Shown here in pieces: positions 1 through 14,282 of a stretch of 64,000 bases of DNA (position 1 is its first letter; each line of letters starts with the position of its first letter). The DNA comes from Epiperipatus broadwayi (Eukaryota; Onychophora; Udeonychophora; Euonychophora; Peripatidae). Under the pieces are notes generated by a model that saw only the letters and a list, made by a program, of their open reading frames with translations, was not told the DNA's origin and did no database searches. Location of the stretch: assembly GCA_028023455.1 (NCBI GenBank), contig JAQFVV010000073.1:1285001-1349000 (forward strand). Reading direction: 5' to 3'. The translations under genes were made by a program, and so were the position numbers.

Positions 1-468
1 TAATTATAATTCATCACAATCACGCTAACATCAGACTACTACTTCAAACTGTACAAGCCATACCATATGCAAAAAAATATTATTACTATCATAATTAATT
101 ATATTATATGCTAACAGGTAAATCTACATTGCTAAATTATATCACATACTTCTAAGTTTTCTGGTATTTGATACTAGTTTTTTACACAATTATAGATGTT
201 TCTCATTTTAAGATTCAATCATTTGGTTTTTTCTTTTGCCTCTTTCACACACACTTTCTCTACACTTATTATCAATTTTCTACCTCCAAGAGAGAACTTA
301 TATTTTTCAACAAGATATCAGTAATAGTAATTACCAATAGTATTGTTCAATAAAATAAAAATAAATTTGAAAAGGAAAATGCATGCATTTTATTATTAAG
401 TTTTACATTCAACCTTAAATTCATAGCATTTTATTCATGAAAGTTTATAAAGAATTTTACTTCCCTAC
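1..468. other. AT-rich stretch, no feature seen
   Basis: I see no coding, RNA or repeat structure here beyond general AT-richness. Short open frames read as low-complexity Phe/Ser/Ile-rich shadows. Confidence 0.6.
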
Positions 469-845
469 AGAGACTTCAGACCACTCAAAGAAGTATGGAG
501 AGATGCATGTTAGGAGTAACAAGAAGGCATCGAAAATGCAATATATGGGTAAAAGAACAAACAGGTATTATTGACCTCATTGAAAAAATTAAAAGACTGA
601 CAGTGGAGTTGGGCTGGACATATTGCTAAAAGAGATGATAATAGATGGACAACTGAAATCTTAAACTGGATTCCAAGAAATTCTAAAAGACCAAGAAAGA
701 GACCACATGTGAGATAGATGGATAAAATATGAAAGTGTGCAGGGGTGATGAGGAGAAGAGAAGCTAAAGATCGAAGATGGTTTGAACTTGGAGAGACCTT
801 CATCCTGCAGTGGATTTATAATGTTTGATGATGATGATGATGACA
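469..845 (+). pseudogene. RTE-type non-LTR retrotransposon, 3' end fragment
   Basis: The plus strand, read in shifting frames, gives the C-terminal tail of an RTE-type endonuclease/reverse transcriptase protein, including WAGHIAKRDDNRW at about 607-645 and REAKDRRWFELGE near 760-795. The same tail, on the other strand, closes the longer RTE copy at 2585-5748, so the two belong to one family. The fragment ends in a short GAT repeat (about 828-843), as expected for the microsatellite-like 3' tail of RTE elements. Stops and frameshifts are present. It is a 5'-truncated, dead copy made by target-primed reverse transcription. It is not a host gene. Confidence 0.8.
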
Positions 846-2580
846 ATAAATTATATTGCTGAAGAATGTTTTATTTGTGCATTGCTAGTTTTTGGTTTTG
901 TTATTATTTTCTTTCTTAATAAAAAATAATATTGAAATGAGAATTAAAATGATAGTATTGTGGAGATATTTCAGGATAATAATAACACTGTATATTTATA
1001 TAAAATATGAATATAAATTTAAATATATGAATAAATTTTAAAAATGTAGTTTATTGCTTGGAAAGTTTATAAGTTTGTGCACTAAAAATAATAAAGCAGA
1101 ACTGTGACCATGGATACTACTGAAGTAAATTTTACAAGACAAAGTATGAGCACTGAAAGTATTGAAGAAAATCTGTGATTCATGGACTTTTATTTCCAAA
1201 GTTTATTATTCTGTTACAGTATTAAATCACACAAAATAATAGTTGAATGAGTATCATATATTAAACATAAGATACATAAGATCAATGAAATATGTGACTG
1301 AATACCTATAAAAATGAAGCCAACAAAAGATATAAAATTTAAATACTTTATTTTAAATAAATATTTTTAGCGTATAATTTATATTTAAATTTATTAATTA
1401 GCTCTCATCATGTAATATCTTGAACTGTTTTAATTATAAAATTATATAAAAAATAATATATATTAAATTAGAAGTTGAATATCAATTATCATCTACTTAA
1501 GTTATTATTTTAATAATAATTACTAATACTTTAATGAAATTAGTGTTTGTTATTATGGTAATGGGTATGAATTATTGTTTGAGTTGTAAATAAATGTTTA
1601 GCTTTATGTATCTTAACTGAGAAATAAACATATGTTTTTAAACACTCAATCTGTTAGGAAGCTTTGATGCTTAAATTGTTATTGTCCTGATTTATGTTAT
1701 TTATTACGATGTAATTTTAGTAACAAATGCAATGTATTAAATCTAAGTTTAGTGTAGTTTTTGATGGTAATTTTAAACAATTTAAATTTCATTACAGTTT
1801 AGTATAGATATAAAAGAAGAGAACCGCAACATTAGATTTTTTTTTTCATTGAGCATCGCTTCTCAGCCTCTCATCATTTTCTTCTTTTCACTTTTTTTTC
1901 CTTTATATTTGTTTTTCAATATATATCAGTGCATATATAATTTACATTACTATAATCTGTATTTTTCTTTTTTATTATTTATATAAAAGTAATTTCAGTT
2001 GAGTGATTTATTGCAATCTAGTTCATAATTTCAATTTTCTATTAAAATATTGTTATGAACAAATATAAATATTTTACCTTTTTTTTATTTTCTTATCTGT
2101 AATATATTGTGATTTAATATTTGTATTGATTGGAATATATAAAAATAATATTTAATTTGAAATCAAGACTTTACTACTAGAATCGATAAAGCTGTAAATA
2201 TGTATGCAAAAAAAAATTAATAATTTGCCAGAAACTTGAGTTTATCTTGTCAGTAATTAGCGGCTGACGATTGCCGTTGCTCAAGAGTAATTAAACTATT
2301 TTTATGCCCAACTTCAAACCAACTATTGATTATTGTTATTATTGACTAAATTATGTAATATTTAAATATTAATGTTGATTTAGAAATTTGCTTAATGTTT
2401 TAATTTTTTGGAAAAAAGTAAGCGAATGAATTAAGTCATTTGTATAAGATTTGACAAACATTAAATTAATGATAAATGGCACTTGAGGAAAAAAAAATGT
2501 TTTAAAAATGAAATTAAAATAATTTTTATTTTGATAATCTATTATAAATGTGTATATATATATCATGAACATCTTTTTCA
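846..2580. other. AT-rich stretch, no feature seen
   Basis: No gene-like frame, tRNA box or clear repeat was recognised. It contains short homopolymer T and A runs only. Confidence 0.5.
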
Positions 2581-3029
2581 ACCATTATCAATACACTGCA
2601 GAATAACAATCTCTCCAAGTTCAACCCATCTTCTCCGATCTTTAGCTTCTCTTCTCCACATCACGCCTACACATTATCTTATTTCATCCATCCATCTCAT
2701 ATACGGTTCTCTCTCTGGGTCTTTTAAATCTCTTGGAATCCCGTTTAAGATTTCAATTGTTCATCTATTATCATCTCTTCTAGAAATATGTCCAGCCCAA
2801 CTCTACTACGAGGTCAATAATACCTGTTTGTTCTGTACCCATACATTGCATTTTTGATCTTTTCTTGTTACTCCTAACATGCATCTTTCCATAATTCTTC
2901 AAGTGATCTGAAGTCTCTATATTGCTCTTCTATTAAGTGTCCAAGTCTGAGTTCCATAAGTAAGAAGTGGTAAAACACATTTATTAAAAACCCCTTGTTT
3001 CAAACACATAGGCATATTTCCTTTTAGTA

Positions 3030-3269
3030 TCAAGTTATTTCTACAATAAGCACTACAACAAGTGTAATTCTATGATTAATTTTATCCATTATGTTTCCAT
3101 CTGTATTAATAATATGGCCAAGGTATTTGTAACTGTTAACTTCTTCTAATTCATCATAATCAATCTTTATTTTCATATTTTGAGAAAATCCATTGAACAT
3201 TACTTTAGTCTTTTTCACATTTATCTTTAGTCCTATTTTCCTACTTTCATCCAATAACTCCTGCAACAT
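3030..3269 (-). pseudogene. RTE reverse transcriptase, thumb-side fragment
   Basis: This open frame contains KINVKKTKVMFNGFSQ and YKYLGHIINTDGN. These are the KTK and YLG blocks that follow the catalytic centre in RTE reverse transcriptases (families D and E). It is part of the decayed RTE copy at 2585-5748 and is interrupted upstream by the damaged motif C. It is inactive on its own. Confidence 0.8.
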
Positions 3270-3392
3270 TTCCTGCCTCTCTAAAGCATTATTTGCAAAA
3301 ACAACTACAACATATGCAAAATCTAAATAACTTAAATAATTTCCATATACATTTACTTCTTTAGATTTCCATTTTAATCCACAAAATACTTC

Positions 3393-3671
3393 TTACTGCA
3401 CTGCTGTAAAATGTTTTGGAGATATAGAGTCACCCTTTCTTACACCCTTCTCAATGTTGACTTTCCTAGTATCATTATGTAATCTTATTGTTGCTGTTGC
3501 ATTTTTATAAATATTCTTAAAAATATGACAATATCCTGGATCTATACCTTGATGATCCAATGCTTTAATCACTGAAGAAATGTTTATAGAATCAAATGCC
3601 TTTTCATAATCTACATATCCAAAACATAATGGCAACTCATATTTATTTATCCTTTCTATAACTTCTATCAA
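3393..3671 (-). pseudogene. RTE reverse transcriptase, palm motif A-B fragment
   Basis: This 92-codon frame carries FGYVDYEKAFDSI (motif A, with the first catalytic Asp retained) and GVRKGDSISPKHFTA (motif B). It matches the RTE/BovB-type reverse transcriptase pattern. It ends at a stop just before motif C. It is one piece of the element at 2585-5748. Confidence 0.85.
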
Positions 3672-5289
3672 TACCTAGATATGATCTACTGTACTAAAAC
3701 TACTTTTAAATCCAGATCTGCAGACAAGTTGTAATTATCTTGTTAAAATTTTGTATAAAACTGATAAAAAGCTAAAAGGTCTGTAATTTCTAATATCTTC
3801 TTTATCACCTTTTTTAAATATTAATATTAATACTGCATTCTTCCAATCATCTGGTACAACTTTATCATTTAGACATTTGGTATATAACTTTGCTAAAAAA
3901 AATTCTATTTCTTCACCTGCTTCTTTTAATATATCAATTATAATTCATCGTTAGCTGCAGCCTATCCTTTCTTCATAAATTTAATTGCATGTCTCACTTC
4001 TTCATTTAAAATTCTGGGCAATTTGGAAAATATAATAGATAGAGGAGATTCTTGTTTTTTATTACTATATAATTCTTGATAGAAGTCTTCTATTCATTTC
4101 ATGGTGTCATTTTTCTTTTTAGTAATAGTTGCATCTTTTTTCCTTATTGCAGATATAAATTTCCTACCAACACCAAAATATTATTTTACATTCTTGAGAC
4201 TTTTATTCTCATCTACAACTTTTCTTGCTAGTTCACAATTGTACTTTCTTATATCATTTTCAACTCTGTTCCACACCATTTTACAGAGTTCAAGATATTC
4301 AGTCCTTTTTAATGCATCATTTTTGTATATCTTCATATTCCTTCTTTTTTTCATAAAGTCTCTAGTCTCAGTATAAATTTTATTGGTCAATTGCTGCTTT
4401 TTTCTACCATGTATCTTTGTTGTAGTTTTTAAAAGTATATCAGTTATTTTCTTATTAATTTTATTCAAATCTGGGTCATGTTCAAATTCTATTAATACTT
4501 GAAACCGATTTGTGAGTTCTAATTTAAATTCATTTGAGTGTTTCTGAAGATTAGGAATATCAACTGTAAATATTTTTATTTAATTTTTGTCTCTCTAGTT
4601 TTGCATTAACATGTATTTTACATCTTACTAATTGATAATCACTTCCTCTGTTAAATTTATTAAGAGCATTACTTTCTTGAAATATGTAACTTCTGTTAGT
4701 CAAAATACAATACAATTCTGCTGTACCTTTATTTGGATGCTTCCATGTCCATTTCCTTTTAATATTTTTCTCAAAAAAAAGAATTCATAATATAAAGTTT
4801 TTCTTTTTCTGCAAACTCCACAAGTCTATGACCTCTCTCATTTTTATTACCATAACCAAAATTATCTACAGCACTTTCATCTTTCATTTGTTTACCAATT
4901 CTAGCATTAAAGTTTCCCATAACAATTTTAAAATATTTACTCTGATATGTTAATTTGTTGGGACATAAACCTGAATCATCTGCATTTAGTATCCATTATT
5001 AAGTTGTATAACTAAACTTGCCACTCTATCTGATACACTACCATCTCCACAATGTTTGTTCTTCCTCTTTTTATTTATAATAAATCCTACTCCACTTGTA
5101 TTTTCAATATTTGTGTTTTTATAGTAGAGTACGTGTCCACTTTTTAAATCAATTGTCTCTTCACCTTTTCTTCTAACTTCACAAAGTCCAATAATGTCCC
5201 ATTTAAATATAAGACAGTTTTTTTAATTCTTGCAATCTTCCTTCACCTGAAAGTGATCAACAGTTATATGTAGTTAAATAAATAGTTGT

Positions 5290-5745
5290 CATTAAATGGC
5301 AGCCTGGGTCCACAATCCGGGGATTCTTAGCACCCTCCATCTTTGGCTACTAACTGCTGCCTTTGTTGGTAAATTTACAGCTTCTAGGTAATAAGAGCCA
5401 TGATTTATTTTTGTCTGTCATGATTGTATATATCTATTGGAAAAATATTTATTATTTATACATACATTCATTCCACTTTATCAGACAACTGAGAAGAAAG
5501 ACCATGATATTACTTGATCTTAAACACAGAGATAAAAAGCCAATAAACTCACCATGCTGGCTAATGCATACTGGTGAGCAGCTCATCCATGTTTGTATAT
5601 TATATGAATAATCACTTAGTAATAACAGCTGCAATGACAAGAGCATATGGATTGGACATTAAGAATTTGCCCTGCTCGGTTCCTTTAAGGCCTTGAAGAG
5701 GAATCAAAGGGTCTCCTTTCAGTTAATAGCAAACTCCTTTCTGCA

Positions 5746-5748
<3 letters not shown>
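5290..5748 (-). repeat. RTE 5' untranslated region shared by two copies
   Basis: On the minus strand, 5750-5600 matches plus-strand 23900-24060 (shared GGGCAAATTCTTAATGTCCA and the neighbouring GCAGCTGTTATTACTA). The block 5345-5280 matches 24200-24310 (shared GGCTGCCATTTAATGA-like core). Both blocks lie immediately upstream of the RTE endonuclease in their own copy. They therefore look like the family's 5' UTR, and these copies reached close to full length when inserted. Confidence 0.7.

Positions 5749-5818
<70 letters not shown>
5749..5818. repeat. (TA)n microsatellite
   Basis: A pure alternating TA tract of about 70 bp abuts the 5' end of the RTE copy. Confidence 0.95.
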
Positions 5819-5819
<1 letters not shown>

Positions 5820-5822
<3 letters not shown>

Positions 5823-6787
5823 TTTATTAATCTAAGATCATTCTCTATGTTAAATATTTTCAGCACATTACAGCTTTGACATATATTTTCCAAAAATATT
5901 TCCAGTGCATTTTTTTTTTAAATTTTATAAATTTATGTTTACTGCATACTTCTGTCTCCATATCTAAATTATTTTTTTAATAGAATCAATACATAACAAA
6001 ACAAAATAATTATACTTTTATTTTTTAAATCTTTTCCAACTCTATTACAATTTTATTTTTTGTACTTTTAAACATTCAGATATATATTATTATGCATATT
6101 TATTACTAAATGTAAATCTAGATTATGTGAAAAATAAGTGAATAATAAATAGGTAATAAAGTTATAATAATATTAATTACCTTACTATATATAATAAAAT
6201 AAAATTTAAGCATGAATATTTTCAATGGTAATAAATAAATTGTGGTATAATGTATGAATATATTTAGAAGTTAATATATTAACCCACAAAACCTACAATC
6301 AGTATATATCACTATTAATTTTTAAATGCCTTAATTTTATATTATATTTTATATTAAACATATATCACATTTAAATTCTATCCAAATATATCTCTATTTT
6401 GCAAAAATCAAATTACTTTGAATTTAGTTTATATAGTTTTCATTCTATATCACCCTTCTTTCTCTTTTAGTGATATTTCATACCACTATGTAGCTTAGAC
6501 TTAGCTGTAAATTTTGTCTATCTTTTTCAAATAACAGCTTTTATTGTTACTTTTTAAAAAGAAAGATAATACAAAGTATTATAACTAATGGCAACAATAA
6601 TAAGTAGCAAATTTATTCATTAAAATTTTTGATTATAAAAAGCAAGTGATTATAAAAAAGCTATTAGCTGGATCCAGTTAAACAAAATAATTTTATTTCA
6701 TTTTCTGTTCACATTTTTTAATTTTTTTATCCAAGTAATTGAACATTTATAACAACTATTGCCTATAAAAAACCCAATTTGAAGCAA

Positions 6788-6789
<2 letters not shown>
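5820..6789. other. AT-rich stretch, no feature seen
   Basis: No coding or structural feature was recognised in this stretch. Confidence 0.5.

Positions 6790-6831
<42 letters not shown>
6790..6831. repeat. (TA)n microsatellite
   Basis: An alternating TA tract borders the higher-GC block that follows. Confidence 0.95.
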
Positions 6832-6833
<2 letters not shown>

Positions 6834-7140
6834 GACACCAGACCCCTGTACAAACCCTTTATTACCTCAGTTGTAACAAATTCCTGATGGGCATATTGTA
6901 GGAAGAAACCATCAATTGGCTTTTCCCAAGACAGATATCACCCCCCCTTTCAACAATATTTCCTGCTCATCAGAGGATGTAGCACCATAGAAACTGGAAG
7001 CACCTAGAAATTTCTATGTTTGGTTTCCCAAACGGTGTCACTAGAGTTCCATCTCATTACAACCTGACTTACCTAGGTCTAGTTATGCCAGACATAGCTC
7101 AGGAGGCATGAATTCTTATGAACAAGTGCAATGAATAACA
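6832..7140. repeat. Unclassified GC-richer interspersed block
   Basis: This 300-bp block is clearly less AT-rich than its surroundings and starts directly at a (TA)n tract, like many repeat ends in this window. On the minus strand it contains CUGAUGAGCAGG followed about 18 bases later by GAAAG, a weak echo of the hammerhead-like layout seen in other families here. No protein frame or clear tRNA promoter was found. It may be a SINE or a non-autonomous element, and the family is unknown. Confidence 0.4.
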
Positions 7141-7584
7141 AGTGATGCAAAAAGCAATGGAACTGAATATCTGAAATTAATTTTAAGTAACAACAGTCTT
7201 ATTAACAATGATATTGATAAGTCCTTCCAATAAAGTTCATCATTTATTTCAAATGAAGGTTCATTTTAATTTATCTTGGGTGAAGAATTCAAAGGGTCTT
7301 TTATCAAGTAGACATCTACCATTACTGCATGAATATTTTTAACTATTTGTTCCATATCTGTATATCCTTTTTAGGTAGCTACATAGGTAAGATGAGCAAT
7401 TCCTGATTTGTGAAGCCTCTATAATTCAGTCAAGTATGGATGTGTATTTATACACTTAAGTCTCATTATTTTATTCATACACAATCAATATGCATGTAAC
7501 CATTTGTAATTCATACAGCACTTCATTATTATTAAATTTATCATAAGTAGGTAAACAGGTAATATATGCAATTCCAGGTTTGTT

Positions 7585-7842
7585 ATTAATTCACATTTAT
7601 ATCCATTGTTTATTCAGGTAAAATATAAGTGTATGCATTTCCATCTGTCCAGATATCAATTCATCTTGCAAATGCATTTATTTGGTATTCACGTGTTTTT
7701 ATCCAGAGTCATCATTAATTCACATTTATATCCATTGGTTATTCAGGTAAAATAGAAATGTATGTATTTCCATCTGTCCAGATATCAATTCATCTTGCAA
7801 ATGAATTTATTTGGTATTTCCAATTTCATAAGACATATATAT
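7585..7842. repeat. 129-bp tandem duplication (2 copies)
   Basis: Two adjacent copies start at 7585 and 7714, a period of 129 bp. Both begin ATTAATTCACATTTATATCC and share TTCCATCTGTCCAGATATC. They differ at a few positions. No coding content. Confidence 0.85.
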
Positions 7843-7849
7843 AACCTAT

Positions 7850-9358
7850 ACGCATCAATAACTCCAGGTATATCATTGTACATTTAACCGTGACACATTG
7901 TTTTGGTATTCTTACTTCTCAACTCGTATATATAACATGTTTTAATTCTGTGTTTATATTCCTTTACTCAGAGTTTTCAAATAATAAATAACATTTTTAA
8001 AAAATGATTTTCTTAATCTTTCAACTTATTTAAGTAGGTAGTTCATTATACGCATATAACCATTAACTTTTATTGATGGATTTACTAAATACATTCATTT
8101 TATATATTTTCTAATTTTATCTGGGTTATAAACATATTATTATAATTTAGTTAGTTATAGTTATATGTAATAGCTCAGCATTTCTAATTCTTCCAGATAT
8201 ACTTATTTGTATATCAGCAATATAAATAGTGATAAATATTCATTTTTATTTTATTCTAAGTCAGATGTATCTGCATATAAGAAGTTAATCATTTATGATT
8301 TACATTATTAAAAATGCCTTTTGATTATAGATATTTAAGACATTTACATATTTATAATTTATCACCAATAAAATGTATTTTCACATAGCAATAATTATTC
8401 ATAATTTATTTTTAAAAAGTTGTTTTATTTTTTTTGTTTTTTTGTTTTTATAAACACATAAGTATTGAATATTTTATTAAATTCTTACCTTCATTTTATT
8501 CAGTTTGTTCCCTCACTTCAGGTTACTACTGCATTTTAAAAAGAGGTCGATTTATTTGAGTTGAATGGCGTTATTTACTTCCCATGATATTTACTCAGAT
8601 GGATCTTGAAGGTTCATGGCTATGGAAAAAGAGAGGAAGCTATTCTGATTAGCCTTCCATCTTTATGATTTCCTTATTAATACTTTCTTTTTTCATCATT
8701 AGCAATGTGGTTGTAAATATTATATTCCAATGTGACTAAAAACGGTTTTCAACTAAACAGCTAAGCAACACTTAGATAAAAAAATTAACTTTTTAACTCT
8801 TTAACTTTTCTTACTTTTTAACTCCTTTTAAAATCTTTTTAAAATCTCTTCAGAACTTCAAACTCAACTATTTATAACCTGATCTCTGGATTGATTCAGC
8901 AGCACTCCCACTATATCTGATTTGTTATATAGCTTTCATTTAAGCCCGAGTGCTTTTCTCTTCTTTAGGATTGGGCCAGTACTTTTAGTAGGACAGATAA
9001 AGGAATCATGAGGATTAAGCCATGTTTTTCAATTTGATAACTTTGCCTCAAGTGAATATTATATTTTGTACAACCACATCATTTCAAAAATTAAAATGTA
9101 ATATTTTTAATAAATGCCAGCTTTAAGTAAATACTTAAAGATATATTTATATCTAATTTAAAATTATAAAATCAATAATGGAGGTTTATCTTTTTCCCCT
9201 CAATTTTAGAAAATAATGATTTTTTTTTAACTTTAAACTTTTTGCTTTATTATTTTTTTTTTTTTTAAAAAAAGGATCAACTTCTTTCATATACATCTGC
9301 CTATTTTTAGGGGGAGGGGGTAAAATAAATCTTAATACATGTGGAACAGAGTTTCTGT

Positions 9359-9360
<2 letters not shown>
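7850..9360. other. AT-rich stretch, no feature seen
   Basis: No recognisable gene or repeat family. There is a poly-T/poly-A region near 9240-9275 and a G-rich run near 9310-9322. Confidence 0.5.

Positions 9361-9430
<70 letters not shown>
9361..9430. repeat. (TA)n microsatellite pair
   Basis: Two TA tracts are separated by TAGAAA, so the block can fold on itself. Confidence 0.9.
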
Positions 9431-9433
<3 letters not shown>

Positions 9434-9629
9434 GAATGTTACTAAACTGTATAGTAGCTATTTCAGGACAAGATCAATGTAAAGTAGATACAATCTTTTA
9501 TGTATATTTGAAACATATATTCATTCAGTTGATATAAAACATCATATGGAATGCTTTTAGTAGAAATGACTTATTATCAAAATAAAATATGTCTTTGTTT
9601 AAAAATTTTTTAATAAATGTATTTGATCA

Positions 9630-10040
9630 TTTCTTATTCATAGATTTGAGACTTGGACACATAATAGAGGAGCAAACAGAGATTTTATATCACTCAAGAA
9701 AGTATGATATGATGTGTGTTAGGAGTATCAAGAAGGGATTGAAAATGAAATATGTGAGAGAATGAACAGTGATTACTAACATCACTGAAAGAACTAGTAG
9801 ACTAAAGTGGAGCTAAATTGGACATAATTGCTACAAAAGATGATAATAAATGTATAAATGAAACATTAAATCTAGATTCCAAGAGAAGATAAAAGAGTCT
9901 ACTTATAAGATGTATGGATGAATTAAGTAAGTTTGTTGGCATGATATGCAAATGAGGGATTAGAGATAAGGAAAACTGAATTAAACTTGGAGAGATATTC
10001 TACCTGCAATAGATCAATAATGGTTGAAAATGGTGATCAC
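9630..10040 (+). pseudogene. RTE 3' end fragment, strongly decayed
   Basis: Positional similarity to the RTE C-terminal tail is clear: a track ending in ELNLERYSTCN near 9975-10010 corresponds to the FELGETFILQW block of the 469-845 copy, and ATGTGTGTTAGGAGTATCA near 9710 corresponds to its ATGCATGTTAGGAGTAAC. All frames are broken. It is an older insertion of the same family. Confidence 0.65.
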
Positions 10041-10079
10041 AAAATATTATATAAACATTAAGGATAAATATTTCATGGA

Positions 10080-11479
<1,400 letters not shown>

Positions 11480-11480
<1 letters not shown>

Positions 11481-13520
11481 TCAGAAAGCATCTAATATTG
11501 AATTGAAATTCTGAAGGATTCAATATTAATTATATATTTAAGATTATTTTTACTGAATATATATTATTAACATTGAATATATATGGGAGAGAAAATATGA
11601 TGAGTTTCTCCCTTATTATAGTATAGTAATGTATGTTAACGTTTATATATTATATCTACAACTTTTATACAATAAATAAAAAAAACCCTTTTTTTAAAAA
11701 AAAAAAAAATACTGAATGGTAATAAGCATTAAAGAAGATTTTGTATTACATCTGTTCCTTTCCAAAAGTAATGGAAAATATTTGAAATACTTCTCTAGAT
11801 ATATATTTTAAGAAATATCCAAAATCTAAGCTTTCTGTCAAAAATGTGTGCAGATACTGTAATCCTATACGGGATTCAATATCAGTGGTAGAAATAAATA
11901 ATTCCTTATTTTTACTCTCACTTTAGAGTATATTTTTTAAGATAGATGTAGTTTATTAAATAATTTGTATGTGTATGTTCAATAGAAATGGAATTTGAAC
12001 TTCATTTCAATGGTGATATATTGGAGTGTTGAAAGTAATAACTACTAAATTTACCAAGAACTGATTATAGTTATTTATATGCTTTGATATAATTACTTGT
12101 ACATAATCTTTTATTACTATATTATTTTTCTATAGTGATTTATCCACGTCATAAGAAGCAATTAATATCTAATAATATATGTCAATAACTATGATAGTAT
12201 GAAATAACACATACATATTAGATAGAAAAAATAATAGTGTCATTGGTTGAGCAAAATATTTGTCTAAATACATAGGTTTTAATAATAATGCATACAAAAT
12301 ATTTAATAATATTTTATCTCAACCAATAAATAATATCACTAAAACAACAGATCATTTAAGAATTATTGATTTAAATTTAATTGAAACGAGAAGATAAATA
12401 AATGAAATTATTTAGATTTGAATTATCCTAATAAAATGGAATGTTTTAATTGTATAATTTGCAAAGTATAGTTTCAGGAATAAAAAAAATATTAGATGTG
12501 AATTTCAATATCAATTTATTGTTCTTAAAAAAAATATATAGTTATTTTTGTTAGTTTATTATTCTTATTTATTGTTACTTTGGTTAATTGTTTAATAAAG
12601 TTTTTGTTTTTAAAGTAGCATGTGTTTTATTCAGTTGATATTACAGAATCAATGTTTACATTAAACAATTAGGAAACCAAGAAACCTATAAATATCCCTA
12701 TTCATCAGTAATAACATGTGTAGTGTGCAAAAGTGTTAGACTATACTATAGCTTATTTTAGTAAATGGAAATAAAGATCTGTCTATTATAAATAATTATA
12801 TGACTTTACTGCTCAGAATTGCAGGAGCCAGAAATACCATCAATTCCAGTTATTACAATTCTAGAGTCTCACATTATAGCATTGCATTAGATCAAGTAGG
12901 GAAAATAATACTGATTGTTTACAAAACTAATAAAATATCACATGACTCTATCACATGATTTTAGTTTAATATTATTAAAGCAGCATCCTTTTTCTTCACC
13001 ACATCTGTACGACTTACTAGGATTTAGTAAATAACAGTTGAATTTTAAAAAATAACAATAAAAGATTTTAAAATAGAACCTTTGGAATGTATTAGATCGT
13101 ATTATGAAAGAATTATATAAAAAAGGAATTTATATTAATGAAGGGAAACCTATAATGAAACGTATGTTAATTGACAAAAGAATATAATAGGTTGATTTAA
13201 TTAAATAATTATAGGGAATTGTTTTAAGAAAGGTATTTAAGAAACGAATGTAATGAAAAATTAAGATTCTTTGTTAAAAGAGGTTTAAAGTAAAAGGTAT
13301 TTGTATTTTGTTATATGTATTATGAAATATTTGTAATTAAAGTTTTTTATGTTATTTTTTCAGTTGTTCCTTGATAAAGACTAAAATAATATAGTCAAAT
13401 CATTGGAGTATATTATTGTACATTATAATAGTTCATATTTTAATACATCAAGATTTATAAAGAAGTTTGTGTGTGGATTGTGTGTATTTTTTAAATAACA
13501 GATATGGAAATAATGCTTAA
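11480..13520. other. AT-rich stretch, no gene seen
   Basis: I see no gene. A loose inverted repeat (ATTGGTTGAG near 12242 and CTCAACCAAT near 12320) may be a small decayed hairpin element. Nothing else was recognised. Confidence 0.45.
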
Positions 13521-13524
13521 TAAA

Positions 13525-13785
13525 TCCTTAACCCCAGACTAGTTTTAAGCTTGTGGCATTCACAAGTGAGGAGCTTTAGATTTCGACCAGTGCTTGTATC
13601 ATTAAGATCTAATGCACCTTTCATTTGCCCACCATAATTTACCTTTCTGTTTTACTATCAAGTTATTAGTCCAATTTGAAAAAACACATACATTTTTTTA
13701 ATATAAGCTAACTTGACTGGCAAATGAAAGATGCATTAGATTCAAAAGGTCCATAAAATGGTCTTGAAACTATTCTGGAGATATT
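13525..13785. repeat. Fold-back family C relic
   Basis: Two arms (about 13530-13640 and 13710-13785) are inverted copies: GCACCTTTCATTTGCC on the left against GGCAAATGAAAGATGC on the right. The outer parts match the 46-kb palindrome (family C): CCCCAGACTAGTTTTAAGCTTGTGG on the left as minus strand, and CTTGAAACTATTCTGGAGATATTGG on the right as plus strand. Each arm therefore retains a decayed form of the hammerhead-like module (GAAACUA..UC then UGGGGA). The element is shorter and older than the 46-kb copy. Confidence 0.65.
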
Positions 13786-13789
13786 GGAT

Positions 13790-14200
13790 AGGACAGCACT
13801 AAATAAAAATTTACTAAGCACTATTATTTACATCTACTATTTATTAAAGCTTACATTAAGTGGCACAACTATGATTAAAAGAAAAAAATATTTCTGATAA
13901 TTGATAATAATATATTTATATAATATAATGAAAGTATATTAAAATATTTTATACATAATAATTATAAATACAGTGTTGCATATATGCAATGACATTGTAA
14001 TGATGAAGCAAATTAAGGCAATACAAAAACACTCTTAGTCTTATGGGCCTTTGACTATTGGTCCTTATATTAAGAAATGAGATTTAAAATATTAGTTTAT
14101 ATGCATAATGGTAGAATAAATACATATAAAACCTACTAAAAATAATTTTTAACTTTACAAGTTTCGTAATAATCAATGACAACTACATCCCTCATTTCAT
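13790..14200. other. AT-rich stretch, no feature seen
   Basis: No recognisable coding or repeat structure. Confidence 0.5.
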
Positions 14201-14202
14201 GC

Positions 14203-14275
14203 TTATATATATATATATGTGTGTGTGCGTGTGTGTGTGTGTGTGCATGTGTGTGTGTGCATGTGTAATAATATT
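14203..14275. repeat. (TA)n(TG)n compound microsatellite
   Basis: A short TA tract runs into a TG-rich tract with some CA interruptions. An inverted AC/AT counterpart lies at 14968-14991 on the far side of the PLE-B fold-back, so the microsatellite may belong to the element ends. Confidence 0.85.
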
Positions 14276-14282
14276 ATTATTC

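Larger units (their letters stand above)
2585..5748 (-). pseudogene. RTE-type non-LTR retrotransposon, nearly full length, decayed
   Basis: Read on the minus strand, this is an endonuclease (about 5290-4570), a linker (4560-4100), a reverse transcriptase (about 4000-3030) and the C-terminal tail (2930-2585). RT motif A reads YVDYEKAFDSI near 3600, followed by the motif B region EKGVRKGDSISPKHF at 3410-3455. The motif C position near 3300-3320 reads AYVVVVFA, so the catalytic Asp pair normally seen as ADD is missing. There are many stops and frameshifts. The endonuclease end still shows fragments such as LSGEGRLQEL and NFNARIGKQMKDESAVDNFG. The 5' untranslated part (5290-5748) is shared with the plus-strand copy at 23890-26920, which supports the full extent. 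It is inactive. Confidence 0.85.

Noticed and set aside
2483-2857. 124-codon plus-strand frame
   Set aside because: It is antisense to the RTE C-terminal tail (WAGH..RRDDNRW on the minus strand).
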